Source of the DNA: Streptomyces polyasparticus
Lineage (GTDB): Bacteria > Actinomycetota > Actinomycetes > Streptomycetales > Streptomycetaceae
Assembly (NCBI RefSeq): GCF_014493765.1
Contig: NZ_JACTVJ010000007.1
Coordinates: 496,001 to 560,000 of the forward strand
Direction: 5' to 3'
Length of the DNA: 64,000 bases
A program made the translations under genes and the position numbers. Position 1 is the stretch's first letter, and each line of letters starts with the position of its first letter. The notes below the pieces were generated by a model. It did not search any database, was not told where the DNA came from, and saw only the letters and a list, made by a program, of their open reading frames with translations. Shown in pieces: positions 33,940-42,654 of the stretch.

Positions 33940-34380
33940 TCAGTGGCCGAGGTGGCGCAGGCCGTCTTGGAGGGTGGGGTGGAAGCGGTCGACCGGACCG
34001 GAGTTGCGGTTGTACCAGGCGGTGTCCAGCCGGGTCTCCTCCGTCTCGTGGCCGGCCTCGCAGCGCAGCCACACCGAGTCGTCGCGCATGTTGAAGATGA
34101 TCCAGTTCCGGTACGCACCGCAATGGCAGGCGTGGACTTCGCAGTCGATGACGAGCGGCAGGTCCCAGCGCATCATGAAGCCCGACACGTCCTGGCGGCA
34201 CGGTGCCCGGAACTCCGGCGGCAAAAAGTCGGGCACCACCGTGGTGTCGGTCGGCACGGCCGGGGCCGGCGCAGCAACCGGGGCGGGAGCCTCGGGCCAC
34301 TCGGTGTGCATGGCCAGCAGCGCCTGGCCGGCACGCTGGGCTTCACGGAACTCTCGGTCCGCTCGGTTGCGTCGGAACAT
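33940..34380 (-). CDS. Hypothetical protein, cysteine/histidine-containing
   Basis: A 146-residue soluble protein. The Arg-rich N-terminus (MFRRNRADREFREAQRAGQ) is followed by a Pro/Ala linker. The C-terminal domain (about 55-146) has RWDLPLVIDCEVHACHCGAY and LRCEAGHETEETRL; the CxCx...CxxxH arrangement could bind zinc. No family is recognised. It lies upstream of the lipoprotein gene, possibly in the same transcript. Confidence 0.55.
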   Translation of the reverse strand: MFRRNRADREFREAQRAGQALLAMHTEWPEAPAPVAAPAPAVPTDTTVVPDFLPPEFRAPCRQDVSGFMMRWDLPLVIDCEVHACHCGAYRNWIIFNMRDDSVWLRCEAGHETEETRLDTAWYNRNSGPVDRFHPTLQDGLRHLGH

Positions 34381-34467
34381 GCCATCTCCACTCTCTCGTC
34401 TGACAAGGGCAACGGGCGCCAGGAGGCCGGCGCCAAGGCCGAATCAGCAATACGCGACGCCGAGGTG

Positions 34468-35232
34468 TCAGCTACGGCGGATCACGCTCAGCCGGTCCTC
34501 CGTGCTCGCGGGCACCCTGCGACGCGGCACGGGAGACGGCGAGGCCAGCGACGAAGCGAACACCGCGACCAAGTCGTGCGGGACGCTGGCGGAGAAACTC
34601 GCGCACCACAGGTACGGCTCATCGAGCCCAGGCTGTGCCCAGGCTTGCCAGCCCACCTGGACCGGATGGGGATCGGCGTCCCGGACGAGCGGCGGCGTCA
34701 GCTCCAGAGAGATGCCGGCGGAGAAGCCGGGATCGAAGGCCGCGCTACGGGGGCGGTCCGCGTCACGGAACCAGCCCCGGGAGCACAGCTCCTCGAGCAC
34801 CACATCCGGCCCGTCGAATCCTTCAGCGGGCTCCGCACGGGCATCGAGCGCGAGGAGGAAGTCCGCCAGCACCTCATGCGGCACGTCGGCCGTGAAGTAG
34901 GCATTCCACCCGACCATCGCCGAGTCCGTGTGCGACCGCGCACTCACCTGCCATGCCACAGGCAGGTCGCCCAGCTCGAACGGGTAGGAAGCAAGAATCC
35001 ACTCAGCCCCACACAGTCCGTCCGGGCTGACGTACAGCAGGGTGTCACGCGCGGTCGGCCACATGCGCCAATCCAGCTGGGCCAATGTGTCGCCGACTCG
35101 TTCGGCAAGAGCGCCGTCGTTGCCGGCCAGATGACGCGGGGTTACCCAGTAGACCGGGCCCGGAGAGTTGGGGTGGATGGGTCGGTCGGGATAACGCGAG
35201 GGCAGGTGCACCTCCAGGTAGTTCAACGCCAA
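34468..35232 (-). CDS. DUF317-domain protein
   Basis: A 254-residue protein of two DUF317 units, a domain nearly restricted to Streptomyces and relatives and often found on mobile elements. Unit 1 has DTLLYVSPDGLCGAEWILAS and VGWNAYFTADVPHEVLADFL. Unit 2 shows the matching VGWQAWAQPG and CASFSASVPHDLVAVFASSL. The start is uncertain: the longest frame opens at TTG 35232, with another TTG at 35226, and no strong ribosome site is near either. Function is unknown. Confidence 0.75.
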   Translation of the reverse strand: MALNYLEVHLPSRYPDRPIHPNSPGPVYWVTPRHLAGNDGALAERVGDTLAQLDWRMWPTARDTLLYVSPDGLCGAEWILASYPFELGDLPVAWQVSARSHTDSAMVGWNAYFTADVPHEVLADFLLALDARAEPAEGFDGPDVVLEELCSRGWFRDADRPRSAAFDPGFSAGISLELTPPLVRDADPHPVQVGWQAWAQPGLDEPYLWCASFSASVPHDLVAVFASSLASPSPVPRRRVPASTEDRLSVIRRS

Positions 35233-35505
35233 CTTGGAGCAGGGCGTTGTACGTTGACATGCGCTGCCGCAGTGATCCAGTCATCCAGGGCTGTTTCCCG
35301 TCTGCCGTAGGCGAACTGGCGTCCGTTGCATCGAACCGCTCGTGGCGCTATCGAACCGGGGCCTGCCGAGATCGGCACACCCCCACCCGCAAAGAACCGG
35401 CGATCGAAAGACCGCTGTGTCGTAGCCGTAGACAACCCCGCCCCAGTCCGCAACGCTACCTATAGCAGTCGATAGAGACTCCATAGAGTGCTGCAGAGGG
35501 TTGTC

Positions 35506-36078
35506 GTGCGGATCACCATTGAGGGCGCGAGCGAGGAGTTTGAGCGCAAGCTGCTCGACCTGCTCGCCGAGCACCGAGACGAACTGGCCATCTCTGTCGA
35601 CACCGCATGGGACGTCGACAGGGCGATGCTCTTCCTGAACACGCTCAATGAGGACGCCCGCCTGTTCGTGCGCCTGGTCGTAGATTCCGACGGCCATCGG
35701 GAGGCCGCCGTGCTGCGTGAGGTATTCCCGGGCGGACTGCGCGGCCCCACAGTGGCCCTGGCCTATGCCCTCAAGCGCGGTGTCAAGCACGGTTGGTGGC
35801 CTGAAGGAACTGAGGCGCCGCTCACCGTGATCTACGGCGGCGGCCCGCGGGACGGATGGCGGCAGGCATCGGCCTACGAGATGTCCGGTGAGCATCTACC
35901 CGCCTTCCGTGCCGCCCTCGCCCACTACGACACCACCACACCCCGGCCCACTTGGGACGAGGAGGCACCCTCCGCGTTGGCCGTGCATTCAAGCTGGGCG
36001 GCAGACGCTGACGTACCGAGGGTGCTTTACGACGATCCACCGGCTGCAGCCAACCTCCCGCACCGAGGAGCAAGTTGA
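35506..36078 (+). CDS. Hypothetical protein
   Basis: About 190 residues from GTG 35506 (GAGG just upstream); an earlier GTG at 35488 adds six. The start VRITIEGASEEFERKLLDLL suggests a small alpha/beta domain, followed by helices (FLNTLNEDARLFVRLVVD). A region with VALAYALKRGVKHGWWPEG comes next, and the acidic C-terminus is low in structure. No family is recognised. It is divergent from the DUF317 gene across 270 bases. Confidence 0.5.
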   Translation: MRITIEGASEEFERKLLDLLAEHRDELAISVDTAWDVDRAMLFLNTLNEDARLFVRLVVDSDGHREAAVLREVFPGGLRGPTVALAYALKRGVKHGWWPEGTEAPLTVIYGGGPRDGWRQASAYEMSGEHLPAFRAALAHYDTTTPRPTWDEEAPSALAVHSSWAADADVPRVLYDDPPAAANLPHRGAS

Positions 36079-36158
36079 GCGGGGGTTGCGCGGCTAACCC
36101 CTGCCTGTCCCAAGGTCGGCGCGGCCCGTCGCAGCGGCGGGCCCTACCCGCCTAGCAG

Positions 36159-36278
36159 GAGTGACGCCGCCGTGTACACGCCCTTCGATAAGTTCCTGAT
36201 CCCGACCGCAGTCGGCCTGAGTGATGCCGCCGTGTTCGCGCTCTTCGATAAGTTCCTGATCCCGACTGCAGTCGGCCT
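36159..36278 (+). repeat. 60-base tandem duplication
   Basis: Copy 1 (36159-36218) and copy 2 (36219-36278) are directly adjacent and differ at only a handful of positions. The duplication is a multiple of three and lies in frame in the gene below, repeating FDKFLIPTAVGL. It looks recent. Confidence 0.85.
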
Positions 36279-36537
36279 GGTCGTCACCGGTATCGTCGCC
36301 ACAGTCGGCTGGCTCTATCGGCGCCGCCGGACCACCCTGACGCCTGCCCGTGTGCTGCGTCGTTTCAGCCTGCTGGGCACCACCGGCGCCGACGGCAGCC
36401 CTCTGTACTACGAGACCACTCTGGCCCCCGGCAGCGTCATCACTCGCCGGATCGGCAGTCTGTCCCAACGTTTCGAGCTGACCGATGCCCCGATCGGCGA
36501 CGGTACGTACGCCGCCGAACCCCTCGACCATCTGTAG
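36172..36537 (+). CDS. Small membrane protein with duplicated N-terminal segment
   Basis: A 121-residue protein from GTG 36172 (AGGAG 10 bases upstream). The 20-residue N-terminal unit is repeated by the tandem DNA duplication. One membrane helix (TAVGLVVTGIVATVGWLY) with a basic stop-transfer (RRRRTT) follows, then a cytoplasmic tail. Without the duplication it would be about 100 residues. An ancestral start in the second copy (GTG 36232) is also possible. No family is recognised. Confidence 0.5.
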   Translation: MYTPFDKFLIPTAVGLSDAAVFALFDKFLIPTAVGLVVTGIVATVGWLYRRRRTTLTPARVLRRFSLLGTTGADGSPLYYETTLAPGSVITRRIGSLSQRFELTDAPIGDGTYAAEPLDHL

Positions 36538-36731
36538 GACGCGTGTGACCACGAGGTCCTCGGGCTGGGCTTCCTGCCGACGCTGTCACCGCGCGATTGG
36601 GTTCGCGGCCACAGCCACACCACAGCGGACAACTGGCGCATGTGCAGGCTGATATGGGGCATGACCTCAGGGTTGACGCTGATGTCAGAGCCGGCCCCTA
36701 CGATCCTCGCGACTGATGGAGGAGGGGCACC

Positions 36732-37433
36732 GTGGACATAATCCGTCGCGGAGAACGGGGCAAGCAGAAGACCTGGCAATGGCTCATGGTTCTGACGGCA
36801 CAAAGGGGCCTGTGTACCTACTGCGGCCGTTCGTCCGCCACGACCATCGACCATGAGGAGCCCATTGCTGATAACGGGGCGGACATCTGGTGGAACTTTG
36901 TTCCGGCCTGCGATGATTGCAACCGCTGGAAAAAGGGGCGTAGCGCAAAACTCTGGGTAGCGAACCTTGACCTGCACCACAGGTATCCGAAGGCAGGGTT
37001 TGCGACACGGGCAATGCGGCCCGAGGTCTACGTCGGCATCACGAGACGCGTTGCGCGTGTCCAGCGTGAGATAGCGGACATGGACCGCCGTGAGTGGTTC
37101 AGGCTCCACTACGGGCGGGAACGGCATCGGAATCGCGCCGAACTCTTCGAAATCCTCGCGCGCTGCAAGAAGGAGCTACGAGGGTACCCGCACCATCCAT
37201 GGCGCACTCCGCAACTCAGGACATCGCGGGCCTTCTGTAGCCGCTTGATCTGCTGCGGCGATGACTTCCACCCGCAGGCCCGGGACATGGTGGCGTTTCT
37301 AGAGCGGGAGGAGTACGACGCCTTCCAACGAGCCGTCTTCAACGAACGCGCCCACCAAGGTGACGTACTCGGTCGGCTTGTCAGGGAATACCTCCGTGCT
37401 AGGAAGGACGGGGGTGAGGGTGGCGCTGGTTAG
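36732..37433 (+). CDS. HNH endonuclease family protein
   Basis: A 233-residue protein with a clear HNH/beta-beta-alpha-metal nuclease domain near the N-terminus: CTYCGRSSATTIDHEEP, then NFVPACDDCNRWKKGRS. It contains the paired CxxC zinc motifs and the catalytic DH. The C-terminal two thirds are basic and helical (RRVARVQREIADMDRREWF). GTG 36732 follows GGAGG. It could be a homing-type, restriction-like or phage-derived nuclease; the target is unknown. Confidence 0.82.
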   Translation: MDIIRRGERGKQKTWQWLMVLTAQRGLCTYCGRSSATTIDHEEPIADNGADIWWNFVPACDDCNRWKKGRSAKLWVANLDLHHRYPKAGFATRAMRPEVYVGITRRVARVQREIADMDRREWFRLHYGRERHRNRAELFEILARCKKELRGYPHHPWRTPQLRTSRAFCSRLICCGDDFHPQARDMVAFLEREEYDAFQRAVFNERAHQGDVLGRLVREYLRARKDGGEGGAG

Positions 37434-37460
37434 AGGCGCGGACACAGCAGCGCAACAGCC

Positions 37461-37655
37461 TCAGAAGTTGAGCCCACCGATCATGCCCGTCACACTCGCT
37501 ACGAACCGATTGATGTCATCGGCGGCGCCCGTACTCGCCAGGAAGAACCCGAAGAGCACAGCGACGACGCCTGGACCGGGCTTCAATGACTTCCCGCGGA
37601 TCAGCACGACCAGGACCACTCCGAGAAGTAGTACCGCTGAGAAGCTCACCTCCAT
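37461..37655 (-). CDS. Small two-helix membrane protein at the end of the SerRS operon
   Basis: A 64-residue protein (MEVSFSAVLLLGVVLVVLIR, then VVAVLFGFFLASTGAAD) of the same type as the one at 31876. Its ATG overlaps the end of the AlaRS-like gene by 10 bases, which suggests co-translation with the operon above. No function is known. Confidence 0.6.
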   Translation of the reverse strand: MEVSFSAVLLLGVVLVVLIRGKSLKPGPGVVAVLFGFFLASTGAADDINRFVASVTGMIGGLNF

Positions 37656-38713
37656 TGGCTGTCGGCCTCCTTCCTGATCGACACCACAAGGTCTCGGGGC
37701 ACACGGCGCTGAGGAACCGACTGATCTAATCGAGTAGCCACTTCCTGCTCGATTGCGTTGCACACTTCCGGCCACGGCACCGGAAGCCGGACGGTGGCCG
37801 CCCAGTAGCGGTGGAACGCTCTGAGGATGGTGCTGGTCCCGAGTCGTACGAGGGTGTGCGGGATGGTCGCGATCACTCGCCGGGACACGCTGCCCGCGCC
37901 CCTCGCCGAGGGCATGATGCCGCTACCTAGCAGGAGTGTTGCCGTTCGGATGGCATCCAGGACGGCAACTGGTGCGGCGTCGGCAAACGAGGCAAAGATC
38001 AGCTCCTTCCAGTCCTGCCGCGTACGGGCCCAGGCGAGTCGTTCGAGTCCTGTGCCAAGGTCCAGGGCCATGCGGTCAGGGTTCTCGATGTTCCACAGCA
38101 AGACGAGATCGCCGATGGTGAGGTCCAGGTGGTTGAACCTCAGCGTCACGCCTGCGACTTGTCTGCGGCGCCAGACTTCGATGCGCCCGTCTATCTGCAT
38201 GTGCCGGGCGTGGAAGCCGAGTTGAGATAGGACAGAGAGCCAGTCGTCGAGAGCCTCTGCGTATTCGGTGAAGCTGGCGATGGGCTGGACGCGGGAGACA
38301 TTGACGAAGGAGGTCAGGAAACCATCGCGCAGGTTTCCGTGCTCGTCGCGGTCTCCCGTGAAGCGGACCACCGGCTGCGGAAGGAAGCCCTGGCGGTAGG
38401 TGGCGGCGCGACCATCCTTGAGGAGTGGGTCGAGGGCCTGCACGGCGGAGATCGTCAGCTCTGTTTCGCGGCCCCAGCGCAGTGGCAGGCATTCGTCGCG
38501 CATGACGCCTCGGGCCGCGAAGGCCGTGCTGAGGCCATCCAGCAGCGTGCTCCAGGAGAGCGTCGAGCGCGGCGGTCTGTAGGGGGTGCCGTGGTCGCGG
38601 TGCTGTATCTGGAAGTCGCGGTTCCCGCCGCTGCTCGTCGCGAACTCCCACTGGGGTCCGAGAATTTGGCGTAACGCGGCGACTGCTTGGTAGGCGTACG
38701 AGTGGCTCTCCAT
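37646..38713 (-). CDS. AlaRS-core-like protein (class II aminoacyl-tRNA synthetase relative)
   Basis: A 355-residue protein. Several blocks resemble the catalytic core of alanyl-tRNA synthetase. QPVVRFTGDRDEHGNLRDGF followed by LTSFVNVS fits motif 2 (the KCLRxxDxxNVGxTGRHxTFFEM region). DDWLSVLSQLGFHARHMQ fits the following helix and strand. LDLGTGLERLAWAR fits motif 3 (VDTGMGLERLA). No editing, tRNA-binding or C-Ala domain is present. Its ATG overlaps the stop of the glycosyltransferase gene (TGATG). It may activate an amino acid without charging a normal tRNA, or it may be an inactive relative. The assignment is by eye and needs structure-level confirmation. Confidence 0.5.
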   Translation of the reverse strand: MESHSYAYQAVAALRQILGPQWEFATSSGGNRDFQIQHRDHGTPYRPPRSTLSWSTLLDGLSTAFAARGVMRDECLPLRWGRETELTISAVQALDPLLKDGRAATYRQGFLPQPVVRFTGDRDEHGNLRDGFLTSFVNVSRVQPIASFTEYAEALDDWLSVLSQLGFHARHMQIDGRIEVWRRRQVAGVTLRFNHLDLTIGDLVLLWNIENPDRMALDLGTGLERLAWARTRQDWKELIFASFADAAPVAVLDAIRTATLLLGSGIMPSARGAGSVSRRVIATIPHTLVRLGTSTILRAFHRYWAATVRLPVPWPEVCNAIEQEVATRLDQSVPQRRVPRDLVVSIRKEADSQWR

Positions 38714-39729
38714 CAGAGCGCCGCCAGCGCCGTGAAGTGGCGTACGGGGTCGAAGCGGTTGAAGCCGACCTGCTGTACCTCACCGGGGTCCAGCACCGCC
38801 GCCTTCTCGATGGCCTCCGCGAGCGCTCGCGCCGCGCTCTCGTCGTCGACCGACGGATCGGCGATGACGAAGGCTCCCGTACGGTCGCAGAGCGCCGCCT
38901 GCGCACAGGTGCCGTCTCGCCAGGTCAGGGCGGCGATGGGGGTCCCGGCGCGTAAGGATTCGCCGAAGACTGCGGCGCCGGCCTCCACGTAGGTCCGGGC
39001 GTAGGTGTAGACGAAGGCCGCGCCCTCTGCGACGGCGGCGGTCTTGGCCGCTCCGCCCAGCTCCCCCACCCACTCGACGTGGTCCGACGAGAAGATCCGC
39101 TCGTGGCGGCGCACGTACTCCTTGTCGAAGACCGGGCCGACCAGCCGTATGCGCCGACCGAGGATTTGCGCCGCGCGGACCGCGAGGTGGGGTGCCTTGT
39201 CCTCATCTATTCGCCCGAGCCATACAAGGTCCCGGCCCTTCAAGGCCGGGGGCTCCGCTTCATCGAGCCCCAGATGAACAGCAAGCTCAGCAACTGGGCG
39301 GTGCTTGGCGTATCGCTCGACCATCTCCGGCGAGTAGCAATAGAGGCGAGATCGTCCGCCGTCGAAGGCATCGGGGGTGTGCTGGAACGACGGGTTGTGC
39401 TGGAAAGTGGCGACGTCGCAGTCCAGCTCACGCCACGTCCTGACCCACTCCGGGCGCGAGGGGTATTCGTGGCCGACCACGAGGAGGTCGTAACCGGCGT
39501 CCTTCAGCTCACGCTCGGCGAGGGAGCCTGGGGTGATGTCCTCCAGGCGGACCGGCTTACGGACCCATTGGTCTTCGAGGTCCCTAAGCCAGCCCGGCCC
39601 GATGAGGTGGACGTCGGCACCTGCGGTGCGGGCTCCTTGGGCGACTGCCCAGAGCCACCGTTCGATCCCGCCGTATCCGGCCGGGGGGAATGTGTACGTG
39701 CCGGGGAAGTCGCAGACGCCGACGAGCAT
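38713..39729 (-). CDS. Family 4 glycosyltransferase
   Basis: A 338-residue GT-B type glycosyltransferase. The N-terminal donor-loop region (PPAGYGGIERWLWAVAQGAR) is typical of GT4. The C-terminal half has LVWLGRIDEDKAPHLAVRAA and GRRIRLVGPVFD. The E(x)7E-like retaining-GT signature is degenerate (YVEAGAAVFGESLRAGTPIA). It starts immediately after the SerRS stop (TAG-ATG). Association with aminoacyl-tRNA synthetase-like genes suggests a role in making a glycosylated small molecule. Confidence 0.8.
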   Translation of the reverse strand: MLVGVCDFPGTYTFPPAGYGGIERWLWAVAQGARTAGADVHLIGPGWLRDLEDQWVRKPVRLEDITPGSLAERELKDAGYDLLVVGHEYPSRPEWVRTWRELDCDVATFQHNPSFQHTPDAFDGGRSRLYCYSPEMVERYAKHRPVAELAVHLGLDEAEPPALKGRDLVWLGRIDEDKAPHLAVRAAQILGRRIRLVGPVFDKEYVRRHERIFSSDHVEWVGELGGAAKTAAVAEGAAFVYTYARTYVEAGAAVFGESLRAGTPIAALTWRDGTCAQAALCDRTGAFVIADPSVDDESAARALAEAIEKAAVLDPGEVQQVGFNRFDPVRHFTALAAL

Positions 39730-41025
39730 CTAGTCCTCCGAGGGTGCTCCGTCCGCCTTGATCCGGCGGAAGCCGAGGTACTTCACGAGGGATTCGGGCA
39801 GCAGGACCGAGCCGTCGGCCTGCTGGTGCTGCTCTAGGACGGCCGCGAGGGTGCGGCCGATGGGCAGGCCGGAGCCGTTGACCGTGGCGGCCGGGGTGGG
39901 CTTGCCGTTCTCGTCGCGGGTGCGGATGCTCGCGCGGCGGCCCTGGAAGGTGCCGAAGTCGGAGACTGAGGAGATCTCGCGGTACGTGGACTGGCTCGGC
40001 AGCCAGACCTCCAGGTCGTAGGTGAGCTGGGCGGAGAAGCCGGTGTCGCCGGCCGCGAGGGTGACCACGCGGTAGGCGAGATCGAGTTCCTTCAGGCACG
40101 CCTCGGCGTGGCCGACCATCTTCTCCATCTCCGTACGGGCCTGGTCGGCGGCACAGATGCGCACCATCTCGACCTTGGAGAACTGGTGCTGGCGAATCAG
40201 GCCGCGGGTGTCCCGTCCGTACGAGCCGGCCTCCGAGCGGAAGCACGGCGTGTGCGCGGTCAGCGCGAGCGGGAGTTCGGCGGGCGGGATGATCTCGTCC
40301 GCGTACAGGTTGGTGAGCGGCACCTCGGCGGTGGGGATCAGGAACAGGTCCCGGTCCGCGACGCCCGTCTTGAACAGGTCTTCCTCGAACTTGGGCAGCT
40401 GCCCGGTGCCGGTCATCGTCTTGCGGCTGACCAGGAACGGCACCGCGTGCTCGACGTAGCCATGGCGGCGGGTGTGCAGGTCGAGGAAGAGGGACGCGAG
40501 CGCCCGCTCGAGCGCGGCGCCGGCGCCGCGCAGGACGCTGAAGCGCGGGCCGGACAGCTTGGTGGCGCGGCCGAAGTCGAGGATGCCCATGCCCTCGCCG
40601 AGGTCGACGTGGTCCTTGGGGGTGAAGGAGAAGGCCGGCGGGGTGCCGACCTTGCGCTGCTCGACGGCGAACTCCTCGGAGTCCCCGTCGGGGGCCTCGT
40701 CGGCGGGCAGGTTGGGGATGGTGAGCAGCAGCTCGGTCAGCTCCTGCTGGATCTTCTCCTGCTCGGCCTCGGTCTCGCGGATCTGTTCCTTGAGCTTGCG
40801 CGCGGTCTCCTTGAGGGTGGCGATGTCTCCGCCGGCCTTCGCGGTCTGCTGGACCTCGGCCGCGATGCGCTTGGACTCGGAGCGCAGCTCGTCAGCGGAC
40901 TGGATGCTCTTGTTCCGACGGGACTGGAGGGACTCCAGAGAGGAGAGGTCCAGCGAGTAGCCACGGCGGGCCAGGCGGCGGACAGTGTCCTCGCCCATGT
41001 CGATCAGAACGCGAGCATCATGCAT
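39730..41025 (-). CDS. serS: Seryl-tRNA synthetase (additional copy)
   Basis: A 431-residue class II synthetase that activates serine and transfers it to tRNA-Ser. The N-terminal long coiled-coil arm spans about 25-110. The core has TGTGQLPKFEEDLF and IPTAEVPLTNLYADE. Motif 2 is FRSEAGSYGRDTRGLIRQHQ, followed by FSKVEM, and motif 3 is NGSGLPIGRTLAAVLEQHQ; all catalytic blocks look intact. It lies inside an accessory operon, so it is surely not the housekeeping copy. Such duplicates occur as self-resistance proteins or in seryl-tRNA-dependent pathways such as valanimycin. Its start overlaps the phosphatase gene by 8 bases. Confidence 0.92.
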   Translation of the reverse strand: MHDARVLIDMGEDTVRRLARRGYSLDLSSLESLQSRRNKSIQSADELRSESKRIAAEVQQTAKAGGDIATLKETARKLKEQIRETEAEQEKIQQELTELLLTIPNLPADEAPDGDSEEFAVEQRKVGTPPAFSFTPKDHVDLGEGMGILDFGRATKLSGPRFSVLRGAGAALERALASLFLDLHTRRHGYVEHAVPFLVSRKTMTGTGQLPKFEEDLFKTGVADRDLFLIPTAEVPLTNLYADEIIPPAELPLALTAHTPCFRSEAGSYGRDTRGLIRQHQFSKVEMVRICAADQARTEMEKMVGHAEACLKELDLAYRVVTLAAGDTGFSAQLTYDLEVWLPSQSTYREISSVSDFGTFQGRRASIRTRDENGKPTPAATVNGSGLPIGRTLAAVLEQHQQADGSVLLPESLVKYLGFRRIKADGAPSED

Positions 41026-41728
41026 CAGGGAGTTCCCTCTGTGCGTGCGGGTGATTTACCCGATCGAAGGTAGCAACTTCCGCTTCATGATCCTTACGAG
41101 GTTTTCCCAGGGCGGTGTGTGAACGCGCACCGTCGTCCTGTTCCGCGTCGAGGTCGGCGAGCAGGTGCTTTGCGCAGCTCAGCAGCTCCTCGTCGGTGAA
41201 GGTGAGCGGCTGTACGTAGGGCGCCTCCGGGAAGAACAGCGGCATCGGCTCGTCCGCGGACCGTTCGCGGTGCCACAGCAGGACGGACACCAGCAGCCCG
41301 TGGCACACGATCACTCGCGGACTGGGATGCTCGACGGTGGCTCGTAGTCCAGTAAGCATGCGGCGGATGCCCTCGCGCTGGGACTCGCGTGCGCGCGGAG
41401 GCCGGCGCCACCCTCCATGCTCCGTCAGCCAGGCCGCGTACTCCAGGAAGGGACCGCCCTCGAAGTCGCCGTAATCCAGCTCATTCAGCTGCGGGACGAT
41501 CACCGGATCCGGTTCGGGGACTCCCATCAGCCGCGAGGCGGTCTGGTGAGCGCGGGGGAACTCGCTGCACAGCCAGGTGGACACCTGCCGCAGTGGGAGC
41601 AGGTGCCACGCGAGACCGCACGAGGCCAGGCCCTCCTTGCTGAGCGGGATGGGTCGGGTCGGGTCTCCGTTCACCAGGTACTGAGGGCTGCTGTGCGTCT
41701 CGCCGTGGCGCAGGATGTACGTGGTCAT
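41018..41728 (-). CDS. Histidine phosphatase family protein
   Basis: A 236-residue phosphoglycerate-mutase-like phosphatase. The catalytic RHG is at the N-terminus (YILRHGETHSSPQYL). The substrate arginine is in SEFPRAHQTA, the acid residue in LNELDYGDFEG and the second histidine in VIVCHGLLVSVLL. The ATG at 41728 overlaps the kinase stop (4 bases). It probably removes phosphate from a small-molecule intermediate of this operon, for example one added by the neighbouring APH-type kinase. Confidence 0.85.
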   Translation of the reverse strand: MTTYILRHGETHSSPQYLVNGDPTRPIPLSKEGLASCGLAWHLLPLRQVSTWLCSEFPRAHQTASRLMGVPEPDPVIVPQLNELDYGDFEGGPFLEYAAWLTEHGGWRRPPRARESQREGIRRMLTGLRATVEHPSPRVIVCHGLLVSVLLWHRERSADEPMPLFFPEAPYVQPLTFTDEELLSCAKHLLADLDAEQDDGARSHTALGKPRKDHEAEVATFDRVNHPHAQRELPDA

Positions 41729-42654
41729 CGTGACCCCGCACCCTCCGCACCGACCGCCATCAACGTTGCCAGGACCTCCGCGGCGCTCTCCTCGGCCGGG
41801 TCGCCGATCTCCGTGTAGTAGAGGAGTCCGTCCAAGGCGATGGCGCGGCACCAGGCCGAGAGCTCCGGGACTGAGATACCCGAGATCCGGGAGGCGATCG
41901 CCATCCGCTGGAACGTCGCCTGCCCCAGGTCGTAATGAACGGTCCAGAACGCCCAGTCGTACGCCGCGTCGCCCACCATGGGGTGCGGATCGATGAGCCG
42001 GGCCAGCCCTCGCTGATCGAAGATCACGTTCTCTCGGTACAGGTCGGCATGGAGCACCGTCGTGCGGGCTGACGAGGGTCTGAGCGCGTGGGCTTCCGGC
42101 AGCGCCTCGCGTACGAGCCAACCTCGTGTCCCGAGGTCGAGCTTCACCGTCCGGTCGACGATGCGCGGCAGCATCGTGCGCTGGAGGAAGTCGTCCAGTC
42201 GGGGCAGCATCGTGCGAGCCTGCTTCCGGCCGACGGTGTGCAGGCCGTGGATCACGGCGGCGACCATCTGGACCTCGCGTTCAGGTCTGGCCGTTCCTCC
42301 CGGCCGGCCACCCACCAGCTCCATCGCGGCGATCGAGAGGTCGTCGGCGGTCTCAATGACGTCCGCCGTCGGGCCGCCGGCCCACACCCCAAGCGCCGTG
42401 ATCTCGTCGCGGTAGCGCGTCGGATCAAACCAGGCTTTCAGCAGGACAGGGGTGTCCTGGCGGTCGAGGGCCACGGCGACGACCGACGAGTGGCCCGCGT
42501 CGTGATAACTCCGCAGCGCTAGCTTCCACCGCTCGGCGACCGTCGCCAGCAGAGACGGAGCGGCATCGAGCCACTCGCTGGCCGACGGCCCGTAGTGGGC
42601 CAACAGCCGTTCGCGTGCTCCCGGCAGTACGCAGCCAAGGGGCGAGGCAGCCAT
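41725..42654 (-). CDS. Aminoglycoside-phosphotransferase-fold kinase
   Basis: A 309-residue APH/choline-kinase-like enzyme. The catalytic loop is VLHADLYRENVIFD (HxDxxxxN) and the metal-binding segment is LIDPHPMVGDAAYDWAFW, near residues 200-235. The N-lobe lysine is in VLLKAWFDPTRY. It could phosphorylate a sugar, amino alcohol or antibiotic. Start ATG 42654 shares its A with the stop of the SAM synthetase gene. In context it is more likely biosynthetic or a resistance function than central metabolism. Confidence 0.75.
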   Translation of the reverse strand: MAASPLGCVLPGARERLLAHYGPSASEWLDAAPSLLATVAERWKLALRSYHDAGHSSVVAVALDRQDTPVLLKAWFDPTRYRDEITALGVWAGGPTADVIETADDLSIAAMELVGGRPGGTARPEREVQMVAAVIHGLHTVGRKQARTMLPRLDDFLQRTMLPRIVDRTVKLDLGTRGWLVREALPEAHALRPSSARTTVLHADLYRENVIFDQRGLARLIDPHPMVGDAAYDWAFWTVHYDLGQATFQRMAIASRISGISVPELSAWCRAIALDGLLYYTEIGDPAEESAAEVLATLMAVGAEGAGSR

